Shown in pieces: positions 42,761-50,365 of a DNA stretch of 64,000 nucleotides. Made by a program: the position numbers and the translations under genes. Numbering within the stretch: the stretch's first letter is position 1; every line of letters starts with the position of its first letter. The notes under the pieces were generated by a model that saw only the letters and a program-made list of their open reading frames with translations, had not been told where the DNA came from and searched no databases. The DNA comes from a bacterium D16-56 (GTDB lineage: Bacteria > Bacillota > Clostridia > Lachnospirales > Lachnospiraceae). Location: NCBI GenBank assembly GCA_003611875.1, contig RAYY01000014.1, positions 37,364-101,363 on the forward strand, in the 5' to 3' direction.

Positions 42761-43531
42761 CTACTTGTCACTCTCAATCCCTGCCACGACAAACCTCCCA
42801 TCCCGTTCCTGATAGCTGCAGGTAACCAGGAGCACCATTGCAGAATCCTCCTCAAACTCAATACCTGTCTCATAGAACCCAGCTTCCTTAAGCCGTTTAA
42901 AAAAATCCTCTTTTTCAGCTTTCGTCTCCGGTTTCCGTTGATAAAACAGCCCTTCCGGATCCGTCCAATCCTCTTCTTTGGCATACAAAACCGAAAAAAT
43001 CCGGAATCTTCTATGTTCCCACAAACTGTCAAGGCAGATAACCGGATGATTCTCCCAATAGCTTTTCTCCCGGTACTTTAACAAATCCGCAAACATGCTT
43101 CCATTACGCATATTATGGCCATACAAAAATACACACCCTTCCCCTCCCAAATCAAAACCGGAGCCTGCCGCAAACGGCGTTCCTCCATATGATTTTTCTC
43201 TCTCGAAATTTCTGTGGAGATAATATTCCGGATCATCCGGCGTCCACATGACCGGATAGTCAATTCCTGTCCCGTCAATGGAAACCCAGCCTGCCAAATC
43301 CCCGTTTTTTTCCCAAAGCCCCTTATACTCCGGCAGCATGTCCTTTTCCCCACGGAATGCATATTCCATCACTTCTGTTTCGTCCCGTACTGTTTTCACC
43401 TCCTCCGCCAGTCTGAGAAACTGGATCTGCTCCTCTCTTAAATCCCAAATCCTTTTCCAAAAAATACCGGTGACTCCCACTATGGCAAATAAAAAACACA
43501 TGAACAAACCGCGTTCCAACTTTTCAAACAT
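42761..43531 (-). CDS. srtB: Class B sortase
   Basis: A 256-residue membrane-anchored transpeptidase. ATG 43531 follows GGGAGG. There is an N-terminal membrane segment (residues ~9-26). Catalytic residues are His139 in LYGHNMRNGS, Cys238 in LLVTCSYQ and Arg246 in RDGRFVV; WVSIDGTGIDYPVM is the typical SrtB N-terminal strand. It probably anchors an element-encoded surface protein such as the adhesin at the left edge. Sortase B genes are regular members of clostridial conjugative elements. Confidence 0.9.
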   Translation of the reverse strand: MFEKLERGLFMCFLFAIVGVTGIFWKRIWDLREEQIQFLRLAEEVKTVRDETEVMEYAFRGEKDMLPEYKGLWEKNGDLAGWVSIDGTGIDYPVMWTPDDPEYYLHRNFEREKSYGGTPFAAGSGFDLGGEGCVFLYGHNMRNGSMFADLLKYREKSYWENHPVICLDSLWEHRRFRIFSVLYAKEEDWTDPEGLFYQRKPETKAEKEDFFKRLKEAGFYETGIEFEEDSAMVLLVTCSYQERDGRFVVAGIESDK

Positions 43532-43589
43532 ACATCCTCCCTGTCCTCACTGGCAGCCAGTCAACCCACACACAGCAACGAACCACATA

Positions 43590-43690
43590 ACCATAGGAGT
43601 ATACCTTATGGCCCAAAGCGCCCCTTCTCCGAAGAAATCTGTAATGCAGTGCGCCCTTTGGGTATGGCTGTCTGGTTTGTTGCCCCATGT
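43590..43690 (-). other. Possible structured RNA/conserved spacer upstream of sortase
   Basis: Arms CCCAAAG (43612-43618) and CTTTGGG (43656-43662) enclose a small hairpin with a CTTCGG tetraloop-like apex. A 66-codon minus-strand frame covers the stretch (43547-43747) but starts at GTG without a ribosome site. I have the impression that this segment recurs in related elements, which I cannot verify here. Confidence 0.35.
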
Positions 43691-43771
43691 GAATAAAAGC
43701 CAGAAGGCAGAACTGTCAAATCTCCCCTCCGGCCTTATCTCATGCACTCTGTCATAAGGAATTTCTACTGT

Positions 43772-44038
43772 TTACTTTACATTTCCCAGCGTTTTGGAAT
43801 TCTCATTTTCAAACGGGACTTCCGACAGCTCTGCAACTCCATTTTCGCTTCTGAAGTAAACCACACCCATCAATTCCCGTTCCTGATTCTCCTTAGCAAA
43901 AACAGTCTCTACAGCTATCGTCTCAGATACAGATATTGAATCTGCCCCTAATGCAATCATACTTCCTGCTGCCAGCATAGAAATAACCGCTAACTCTAAC
44001 ATGGTTCTAACAAATGCGTAAACAATCGCTAAACTCAT
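43772..44038 (-). CDS. Small secreted or membrane protein
   Basis: An 88-residue product. ATG 44038 overlaps the preceding stop (ATGA, 44035-44038). The N-terminus is hydrophobic (MLELAVISMLAAGSMIALGA), then an acidic C-terminal part (FAKENQERELMGVVYFRSEN). It is not recognised. The 11-bp phased repeats of site 4 lie exactly over codons 1-15, so this stretch may be a promoter and the start may be a later Met. Confidence 0.45.
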   Translation of the reverse strand: MSLAIVYAFVRTMLELAVISMLAAGSMIALGADSISVSETIAVETVFAKENQERELMGVVYFRSENGVAELSEVPFENENSKTLGNVK

Positions 44039-44039
44039 C
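43996..44039 (-). promoter_or_regulatory. 11-bp phased direct repeats, site 4 (upstream of sortase)
   Basis: Plus-strand CTAACATGGTT, CTAACAAATGC, GTAAACAATCG, CTAAACTCATC, each 11 bases. It overlaps the 5' end of the small gene and could direct a promoter for the small gene and sortase B. Confidence 0.5.
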
Positions 44040-44331
44040 TTACTGTTTTCTTACCATCGCTTTCCCATAACAGCCAGGAAAAATACACAAACCTCCCATA
44101 TATCCATCTGCAGATTCTGTTCTCTGTCAAATACGATTCCTCAGCCAATTCCGGATTATCCTTCCGCCATCTGGTCTGCTCCAAAAATTCCCCCACATCT
44201 TTATAGACATCCAAAGACATTCTTGCTCTCTCCAGTTCTTTGGCACATGGATCGTCAATCTCTACAGCAAATTCCCTCCACAAAATTTCCACAAGTTCCT
44301 GATCTGAAATATCCCACTCCTTACCAGTCAT
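44035..44331 (-). CDS. Unknown small protein after VirD4
   Basis: A 98-residue acidic, Trp-rich protein (DQELVEILWREFAVEIDDPC ... WIYGRFVYFSWLLWES). It overlaps the 3' end of the VirD4 gene by 11 bases and the start of the next small gene by 4, so it is firmly placed in the transfer operon. No family recognised. Confidence 0.6.
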   Translation of the reverse strand: MTGKEWDISDQELVEILWREFAVEIDDPCAKELERARMSLDVYKDVGEFLEQTRWRKDNPELAEESYLTENRICRWIYGRFVYFSWLLWESDGKKTVR

Positions 44332-46423
44332 CCGTAAATAAATCCTCCACCCTCTCTATTTTTCCCCCATCTCCACCTCCGCGGCTTGATTCATGCCCTT
44401 TACTCTCCTGTATCAGTTCCGTTCTATCCAAGCCACTTTGTTCCCTTTGGAATCCCATTTCCACACTTTCCCGCGATTTCACCCTATCCGTTTCCTTACT
44501 CCCATCCCTTGCCAGCTTCTGCTCCTCACTTTGGTTCTGCGGTTTTTTTCGTCTGTCCGAATCCTCTGTTACTCTTCCCCCTTTTCCCTTTAGAAAAACT
44601 CCCTCTGATTCACCAGGAACCTCTGAAAAAGCCTCCCCGCCCTTTCGTTTTCCCTCTCCTTCCCCAGAGTTTCCTTCTCCGTTTTCAGCCTCCAACTCCC
44701 TCTTCCGCCACTCCGGCACATGGCTCTCCGTCTTCTCCAACACCAGATTTTTCGCCACCGGGTGCCTGGAATAATCAAATTTTCTCACCTTCAACACCTT
44801 CTGCCCCCTGATAATCACAAGAGCCTGATCCAAAGGAAACCGAAGCACCTCATCCGGCAGAAGCAGCATGCGCTTCCCAACGGAACTGGTCTCCGAATAA
44901 TCCGGTACATAGTCGCTCATACGCATGGAGCTTAAATTCTTCCGTATAGAAGCCACCCCCACAGTCACTTCCCCCGACCGATTGCTGAAATACGTTGCCG
45001 TAGTCATGTCATTACACCCTAAAAACAATGACGTATCGCACCCGCCCAGAATCTCCTCCCACTGCCCATCCGGATACCGATTCTGTAACTGAGGGATATT
45101 CTGATACATAATACTCATTCCCAGATCCCGGCTCCTGGCCGTAGCCAGCTTTTTCTTAAAATCCGGCACCACCCCAATGTTGGGGAATTCATCTAAAATA
45201 AAATGAACCGGAACCGGCAGCTTACGGCTCTCCTGCCGGTCCGCAAACCGCACCAGCTTGATACACAAGAACGACACAAACAACGTTGCCAGCACATCAT
45301 AAGTAGAATCCTGATCCGAAGTAATACAAAAATAAGCACACCGTTCCTTCCCCGGAAGGGTCAAATCAAATTCCCGGTAACTGGTAATCTTCTGCACCTT
45401 CTCATTCTGCATGATCTGCAGCCGGGTTCCCAGCCCCAGCACCGCATTCCCCTTCACCTTATCCGCCTTAGAAAATAACCGGTACGGCCCCTTAGCCGGA
45501 TGACTAGTGGGCAGATTATCAAAAATCCCATCCAGCGCCTCCAGGCTCTGATTGATCAGCAGCTTATACGCCTCCGCAAAGCTCTTATCCTTCTCCTCAT
45601 ACTCATGATACACATACAGACAGAGCGCCTTTAACAAATCCATCTCCGTGTTGTCATAAAAATGGTCAAACTTGTCCGTAGTATTGCGAATCACCACGTC
45701 CACAAAGGTATCAATCAGCCCGCCCCCGTCAATCTCCCCCAGACAATCCCAGGCGTCCGAATTGTCCAGGTTAATCAGGTTCCACTGCCGCACTGTGTAC
45801 CTCTGGTCTTTCAAGTACGTCGCCGTATCCTCATACAGCTCCGACTTGGGATCAGTCACAAACATACTCTCCCCACGTTTCACACACTGGAGAATCATAT
45901 TCCGGGCAAATGCCCTGGACTTCATGGAACCCTGGGAGCCGCACACAGCGATATTTCGGTTCAGCCTGGAATCTCTGGGAAGACTTAATACATGTCCGGT
46001 CTTCAAATCCTGCCCCAAAATAATCCCGTCCACCTGCCTCACATCCCTATCCTCACGGAGTACGACCTTCCGCTCCGAGTCCTTCATGTATCCCGCCGTC
46101 CCATAGGTTCCCAGGCTCGAATAGCTGAAATTCCGTTCTTCATCCGTTCCCGCAAGTCCTCCTTTCTCACTCCGAAACAGAATCAATCCCGCAAAGACCA
46201 GGAGCAGAAGCAACGCCAGAAACGTACATTTCCATCCCGTCACGGAAAACAATGCCCCAAACAGACACCGAAGCGGATTCAGACTCACATTGCCTGCGTC
46301 CGTTAAAATCTGCTTAAAGATTCCCCCTGCATACAGCGCCAGCAAAAACAATGCCCCAAGCCCAATTACCAGCTTTTTTCTCTCTGGCAATTCCTCTCTC
46401 TCCTGGTTTTCATGTTCTCCCAT
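44321..46423 (-). CDS. virD4: VirD4/TraG-type coupling ATPase
   Basis: A 700-residue type IV coupling protein. Two N-terminal membrane segments (residues ~18-38 and ~66-84). Walker A is CGSQGSMKSRAFA, with Met in the usual Gly position before Lys. Walker B is VHFILDEFPNIG. The conserved TTATYFSNRSGEVTVG and ARSRDLGMSIMYQNIPQLQ motifs of VirD4 are present. The C-terminal ~170 residues are a charged, low-complexity tail (GEGEGKRKGGE ...). It brings the DNA-relaxase complex to the secretion channel. Confidence 0.92.
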   Translation of the reverse strand: MGEHENQEREELPERKKLVIGLGALFLLALYAGGIFKQILTDAGNVSLNPLRCLFGALFSVTGWKCTFLALLLLLVFAGLILFRSEKGGLAGTDEERNFSYSSLGTYGTAGYMKDSERKVVLREDRDVRQVDGIILGQDLKTGHVLSLPRDSRLNRNIAVCGSQGSMKSRAFARNMILQCVKRGESMFVTDPKSELYEDTATYLKDQRYTVRQWNLINLDNSDAWDCLGEIDGGGLIDTFVDVVIRNTTDKFDHFYDNTEMDLLKALCLYVYHEYEEKDKSFAEAYKLLINQSLEALDGIFDNLPTSHPAKGPYRLFSKADKVKGNAVLGLGTRLQIMQNEKVQKITSYREFDLTLPGKERCAYFCITSDQDSTYDVLATLFVSFLCIKLVRFADRQESRKLPVPVHFILDEFPNIGVVPDFKKKLATARSRDLGMSIMYQNIPQLQNRYPDGQWEEILGGCDTSLFLGCNDMTTATYFSNRSGEVTVGVASIRKNLSSMRMSDYVPDYSETSSVGKRMLLLPDEVLRFPLDQALVIIRGQKVLKVRKFDYSRHPVAKNLVLEKTESHVPEWRKRELEAENGEGNSGEGEGKRKGGEAFSEVPGESEGVFLKGKGGRVTEDSDRRKKPQNQSEEQKLARDGSKETDRVKSRESVEMGFQREQSGLDRTELIQESKGHESSRGGGDGGKIERVEDLFTDDW

Positions 46424-46501
46424 ATCTCACCTCTTCCCGCAAAATCAATATTGGCACATGCCGCTATGCGAAATGCGCCATCTTGTCAACATGCCTTCCA
46501 G

Positions 46502-46522
46502 TTGTGAAACTCCATTTCACAA
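46502..46522. repeat. Inverted repeat between VirD4 and replication-type gene
   Basis: TTGTGAAA and its exact reverse complement TTTCACAA are separated by 5 bases, 10 bases past the stop of the upstream gene. No T run follows, so it is a binding site or RNA hairpin rather than a terminator. Confidence 0.5.
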
Positions 46523-46531
46523 GCGTTCTTC

Positions 46532-47701
46532 CTACGCAGCCCCCACCGCATGATACCGGTATAGGTTCCCGTAGTAAGTGCTGATCGTGCTGGACGCATT
46601 GTAAAGTGCCGTAATCATCACCGCCCGGATATTCCGAATCTTGGACGCTGTTTCCGACATACACCGAAGGACATATTGGACATGAAACATGGTCAGGCTC
46701 TTATACCTCTCCTTCACCTCTGCCGCTTTCCGTTCCTCCCGGTTGACCCGGATTGTCCGAGCTGTGGAAGTCAGAACCTCCGAAGCGATCTCCACCAGCT
46801 CATCCAGTTCGTCTGTGTCACCCAAATCATGCTTCAAAATGTCATACTCAATCTGTCTCTTAAATTCCTCCCTGATTCCCTGATAGGAAGATAAGATTAG
46901 AGAATCTCTGTTGTAATCTTTGTATGTAATCTCTGTATTTGTCCCCCTAAAACCTGCAACACACTTTTCTATATTTCGGAAATGGGTATCCCCAATTTCG
47001 GTGGTATACCCCTCCTTCAGTAAGACCTCTCCCTCATACTTCTCCATTCTATCATCAATTTTTTTCACCTCTGCCATTCTCTGTTCCTCTCTGCTGTCTC
47101 CCCTTTCCCTCTTATGCCCGTCCATTCTTCCGATTTTTATTCCAATTTCCTTGTAACTCACTGCCTTCTCCCCATTCTTTCCCTCTCCAGCCTCTTTTTC
47201 CCCATATTCCGCCCTACCTTCTTCCCGTCTATCTATCCCGTCTTTACCTCCATCCGGTTCTCCATCTTCCGGAAATGTCAGCCGCTTCAGCACTTCCACA
47301 TCCAGGGCCAGAAACAGAACATTAGGAATGATAATTCCGCCCATATTTAATTTCCGAAAAATCCGTTTCACCACTCCCAGCTTCTCCAGCTCCACGATTG
47401 CATTGGAAGCGTCCCTCTTACTGATCCCAAACTGGTCCGCAATCTGCTGGTAATTCCGCTGTAACAGATCCGCCTTAAATTTCTTTTTATATCCCACAAG
47501 CTCCCCGGTTCCCTCACTCCGTACCTCCGCAGCACGATACCAGTACACAATGTCCGCAAGAATCACAATGGCATTCAAATAGGGTTTCCCACTCTCTTTG
47601 CGAATTGTCTGATACCAGGCAGACGGAATCACATTCCCCGTTATCCGCATTTGACTAAGCTGGTCCACCGTTTCATTTCCTGTCCTATAAATAGACTCCA
47701 T
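46532..47701 (-). CDS. Replication-initiator-like winged-helix protein
   Basis: A 389-residue protein. ATG 47701 follows AAAGGAGAGG. Residues ~35-130 (GKPYLNAIVILADIVYWYRA ... NYQQIADQFGISKRDASNAI ... LEKLGVVKRIFR) form a winged-helix of the kind found at the N-terminus of plasmid and phage replication/replisome-organiser proteins. The middle is charged and variable; the C-terminal half (residues ~230-389) is helical. It probably binds element DNA for replication or transfer. Exact family uncertain. Confidence 0.6.
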   Translation of the reverse strand: MESIYRTGNETVDQLSQMRITGNVIPSAWYQTIRKESGKPYLNAIVILADIVYWYRAAEVRSEGTGELVGYKKKFKADLLQRNYQQIADQFGISKRDASNAIVELEKLGVVKRIFRKLNMGGIIIPNVLFLALDVEVLKRLTFPEDGEPDGGKDGIDRREEGRAEYGEKEAGEGKNGEKAVSYKEIGIKIGRMDGHKRERGDSREEQRMAEVKKIDDRMEKYEGEVLLKEGYTTEIGDTHFRNIEKCVAGFRGTNTEITYKDYNRDSLILSSYQGIREEFKRQIEYDILKHDLGDTDELDELVEIASEVLTSTARTIRVNREERKAAEVKERYKSLTMFHVQYVLRCMSETASKIRNIRAVMITALYNASSTISTYYGNLYRYHAVGAA

Positions 47702-47750
47702 AAGATTATCCTCTCCTTTTGTTCATTTCCATACGCTGTTTATTCCTGAT

Positions 47751-48866
47751 CTAAGATTCCCACCCCAGATACCAATACACCTTCTCCGGCCGGATCGCCT
47801 CTACCTCAAACCGCTCCCCTAAAGCCTCCCTCACTGCCTCCGCCTGATAAGTAAAACAAAACACCCTGCCTCCTCTGGCCGCCCCCTGTAATCGAATCCT
47901 CCTTAACTGCCTTAAATCCAACAAATAACAAAAATACACTCTCTTTCCATTCCCATCCGTCCCTGCCTCCAGCCCAAAGGGATTCTCCCGAACCTGAGAA
48001 AGCGCCCCACATAAAAACTCTCTAAGCCTCCCTCTCCCCTCTCTACTGCACAAAAGCCGTATCTGCACCGCCGCCTCCTTAATCAATGGAACAAAATAAA
48101 TACCCTCATAAGTTTCATCCACCTGATAAAGATTCCCCTTCAGTCCCCCGTCACTCCCAAGAATCCTTCCCAGCATATCCATATCCCTCCCCATCATCAC
48201 AGCCCCATAAAGCCTGGTCTCTCCAAACCCAAACCTCCTAAACCGCATTTCCATCCGGCCCCTCAGATTCCTCTCAATCTTCGGCGTCCACTTCATCAAA
48301 CTGTCCATGGTGTTGTAAACCACAAAAGCCTCATCCCCCACCAAAATTCCACAAGCACGGGACCCGGATACCTCCTTGTCCGTCTCCAACTTCCACTCCG
48401 CCGTTCCATAATAATTCCCAATCTTTCCTCCCCTTCTTTCCCCTACCCCCATAGAAGAATATGGAGAGGGATAGAGCCCAGGGAACAGCACCGGCTTGTC
48501 ACTGATAAAAATCCCAACCCCCATCCGGTAAAAATAAATCCACACCATGCTCATGCGGTGGAGCCGCAGCCGCTTGTCCGGCTCACTCTTTACATGGTTC
48601 GTTGCCCCGGAGCCAGAAAGAAACAACTCCACATCCTCCCTATATATCTCCAAAAGATACCTTTTTCCCTTCACCCGCAACAGATATCCCCGTATCCCGT
48701 CCTTACTCCGAAGCTTGATCTCCCCATCCCTTTTCAGCCTGGTAAGAAGAGCCGCCCCATACTCTTTAGAGCCAGCCGCCTCCCCCATCCAGTCCGCCGG
48801 TATCTCCCCGCTTACCGCCGCCAGTAAAAGCACCTCATCCCGTTTCTCCCTTCTTCTCACGACCAC
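47751..48866 (-). CDS. Unknown conjugation-region protein
   Basis: A 371-residue protein without signal or membrane segments. The start is GTG 48866 or GTG 48860 behind GAGGGG. The N-terminus (residues 1-75) has a winged-helix look (ALLTRLKRDGEIKLRSKDG, GYLLRVKGKRYLLE). The rest holds repeated strands, for example YGTAEWKLETDKEV. It might be a replication-relaxation-like DNA-binding protein, but I cannot assign it. Confidence 0.6.
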   Translation of the reverse strand: MVVRRREKRDEVLLLAAVSGEIPADWMGEAAGSKEYGAALLTRLKRDGEIKLRSKDGIRGYLLRVKGKRYLLEIYREDVELFLSGSGATNHVKSEPDKRLRLHRMSMVWIYFYRMGVGIFISDKPVLFPGLYPSPYSSMGVGERRGGKIGNYYGTAEWKLETDKEVSGSRACGILVGDEAFVVYNTMDSLMKWTPKIERNLRGRMEMRFRRFGFGETRLYGAVMMGRDMDMLGRILGSDGGLKGNLYQVDETYEGIYFVPLIKEAAVQIRLLCSREGRGRLREFLCGALSQVRENPFGLEAGTDGNGKRVYFCYLLDLRQLRRIRLQGAARGGRVFCFTYQAEAVREALGERFEVEAIRPEKVYWYLGWES

Positions 48867-48982
48867 CCCTCATTCCTTTCCGTAATGTTCTATTTCCTAC
48901 CCTGTTGGCTCTATCCCTGGGTAACTTTTCCTACTTGTCAATCCCCAACCTTTACATGAAACACGGCGTTTTTTGACAACTC

Positions 48983-49657
48983 TTACCCTGTCGATTTTTC
49001 CCTGGTTCGGAAACTGCCATTTTTCGATACCCCGTTTCCCCCATAAAACTCCTTAATCCAGCCCCCAAACAGCCCCTTATCCATAAGAAACACCTCCGTC
49101 CAGTCCCCGTCTCCCATGACCGTGGTGTGGTAACTATCCAGATACAATCCCCCGTCAGATTCCAGGAAAAAAGTTCCCAGAGCGTCCACCACCTGCTTCT
49201 CCTCGATGTTGTCATGGTCCCTCACCCGGACCTCCAGCTTCCCCTTATCATAAACATGACAGAAACAAACCACCGCCTCCTTAAAAGCCGGAACCTCCAG
49301 CCCCTCCTTCCCTCTCTCCCCGCACCACTTCTCCATAGCCAGAAACAGAGGCTGGTAAACATAATCCGTATACTTGCTTTTCCTGTGAGGCAAAAGAAAC
49401 GGCAGTTCTGCCCTCAAAATCCCCTTCTCATATCCAATCGTAATCCAATGACTCCGTATCAATCTCTCCCGGTAATCCCTCTGCCTCTCCGGCTCCGCCA
49501 CGCTCTCCATTACTAACCGCCTAAGTTTTTCCGTCAATCTCTCCGCACAAAGGGAAGCCTTCTCCACTTCCTCCCCATATCTCCCATACTGAAAATCCGA
49601 GGCAAACCTCTCATAAGCCGCCTTAATTCCCCCGGCCTCCGCCAGATGTTCCTGCAT
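48983..49657 (-). CDS. Unknown conjugation-region protein (possibly DUF6100-like)
   Basis: A 224-residue protein with a helical N-terminus and the segment HWITIGYEKGILRAELPFLL, a pattern I associate with a DUF (6100?) of clostridial elements. The frame stays open for about 30 codons upstream (IIERERRTEFEGLAGDRLKE), and GGGGAGG sits 6 bases before an in-frame ATT codon near 49743. The true start may therefore be a rare ATT or lie at ATG 49657. Function unknown. Confidence 0.6.
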   Translation of the reverse strand: MQEHLAEAGGIKAAYERFASDFQYGRYGEEVEKASLCAERLTEKLRRLVMESVAEPERQRDYRERLIRSHWITIGYEKGILRAELPFLLPHRKSKYTDYVYQPLFLAMEKWCGERGKEGLEVPAFKEAVVCFCHVYDKGKLEVRVRDHDNIEEKQVVDALGTFFLESDGGLYLDSYHTTVMGDGDWTEVFLMDKGLFGGWIKEFYGGNGVSKNGSFRTREKSTG

Positions 49658-49706
49658 AATCCCTGCTAGCTTCTGAGCCTCTTTCAGCCGATCCCCGGCC
49701 AGTCCC

Positions 49707-50261
49707 TCAAATTCCGTTCTTCTCTCTCTTTCGATAATATTCCACCTCCCCGCTATCTCTCACCAGACAGAATCCCACCACATCCGGTATCTGAATCTGC
49801 CCCATTAACTCCTTATCCTCTATGACCACGATATGCCTTCCCTCCGGCCTCCTCATTTTCCCGTAAATCCCATTCACCAGCTTCACATCCCCAATCCCCA
49901 CATACAAGATGTCATAAATCTCCCCGCTGCCAAAAAACACGATCCGCACCGGAAAGTCCTCCCTCTGTGCCAAAAAATGACTCTCCACCTTCCGTCTCCC
50001 CACCATATCCCCAAGCACCCACAAAGCCCGAATCGTCCCCTCATCCTTCACAGAATACGCAAACCCGCTGGAAGAAACCAGCCCCGTATAGGGATTGCGG
50101 AAAATCTGCCGGTTCTTCTCCAGCCGCCTCATGGCCCTTATCACCCCGGTTCTCTCCCCCGGAAAAAACAGTTCCACCTGTCCCAGTTCCATAACGTTAT
50201 ACTTCCGTATCAAATCCAGAACCTTCCCCGATATCTCCTCCGGGTTCCGATATGTACCCAT
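49707..50261 (-). CDS. Unknown conjugation-region protein (possibly DUF5697-like)
   Basis: A 184-residue protein starting at ATG 50261 (MGTYRNPEEISGKVLDLIRK); the GTG four codons earlier overlaps GGAGG. Residues ~10-60 form a winged-helix-like segment (LGQVELFFPGERTGVIRAMRRLEKNRQIF). The C-terminal half (VRIVFFGSGEIYDILYVGIG ...) resembles a small alpha/beta domain. Similar short proteins accompany VirB4 in clostridial elements. Function unknown. Confidence 0.6.
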   Translation of the reverse strand: MGTYRNPEEISGKVLDLIRKYNVMELGQVELFFPGERTGVIRAMRRLEKNRQIFRNPYTGLVSSSGFAYSVKDEGTIRALWVLGDMVGRRKVESHFLAQREDFPVRIVFFGSGEIYDILYVGIGDVKLVNGIYGKMRRPEGRHIVVIEDKELMGQIQIPDVVGFCLVRDSGEVEYYRKREKNGI

Positions 50262-50365
50262 GGTTTCCCTCACCTCCTGCCACTTTTCTCTTTACTCCTG
50301 TCTCTTCTCTCTTGTTCCGATCTCCCTTGTCCCGCTTCACCATGGAACACTTATGTCCATTCCGC

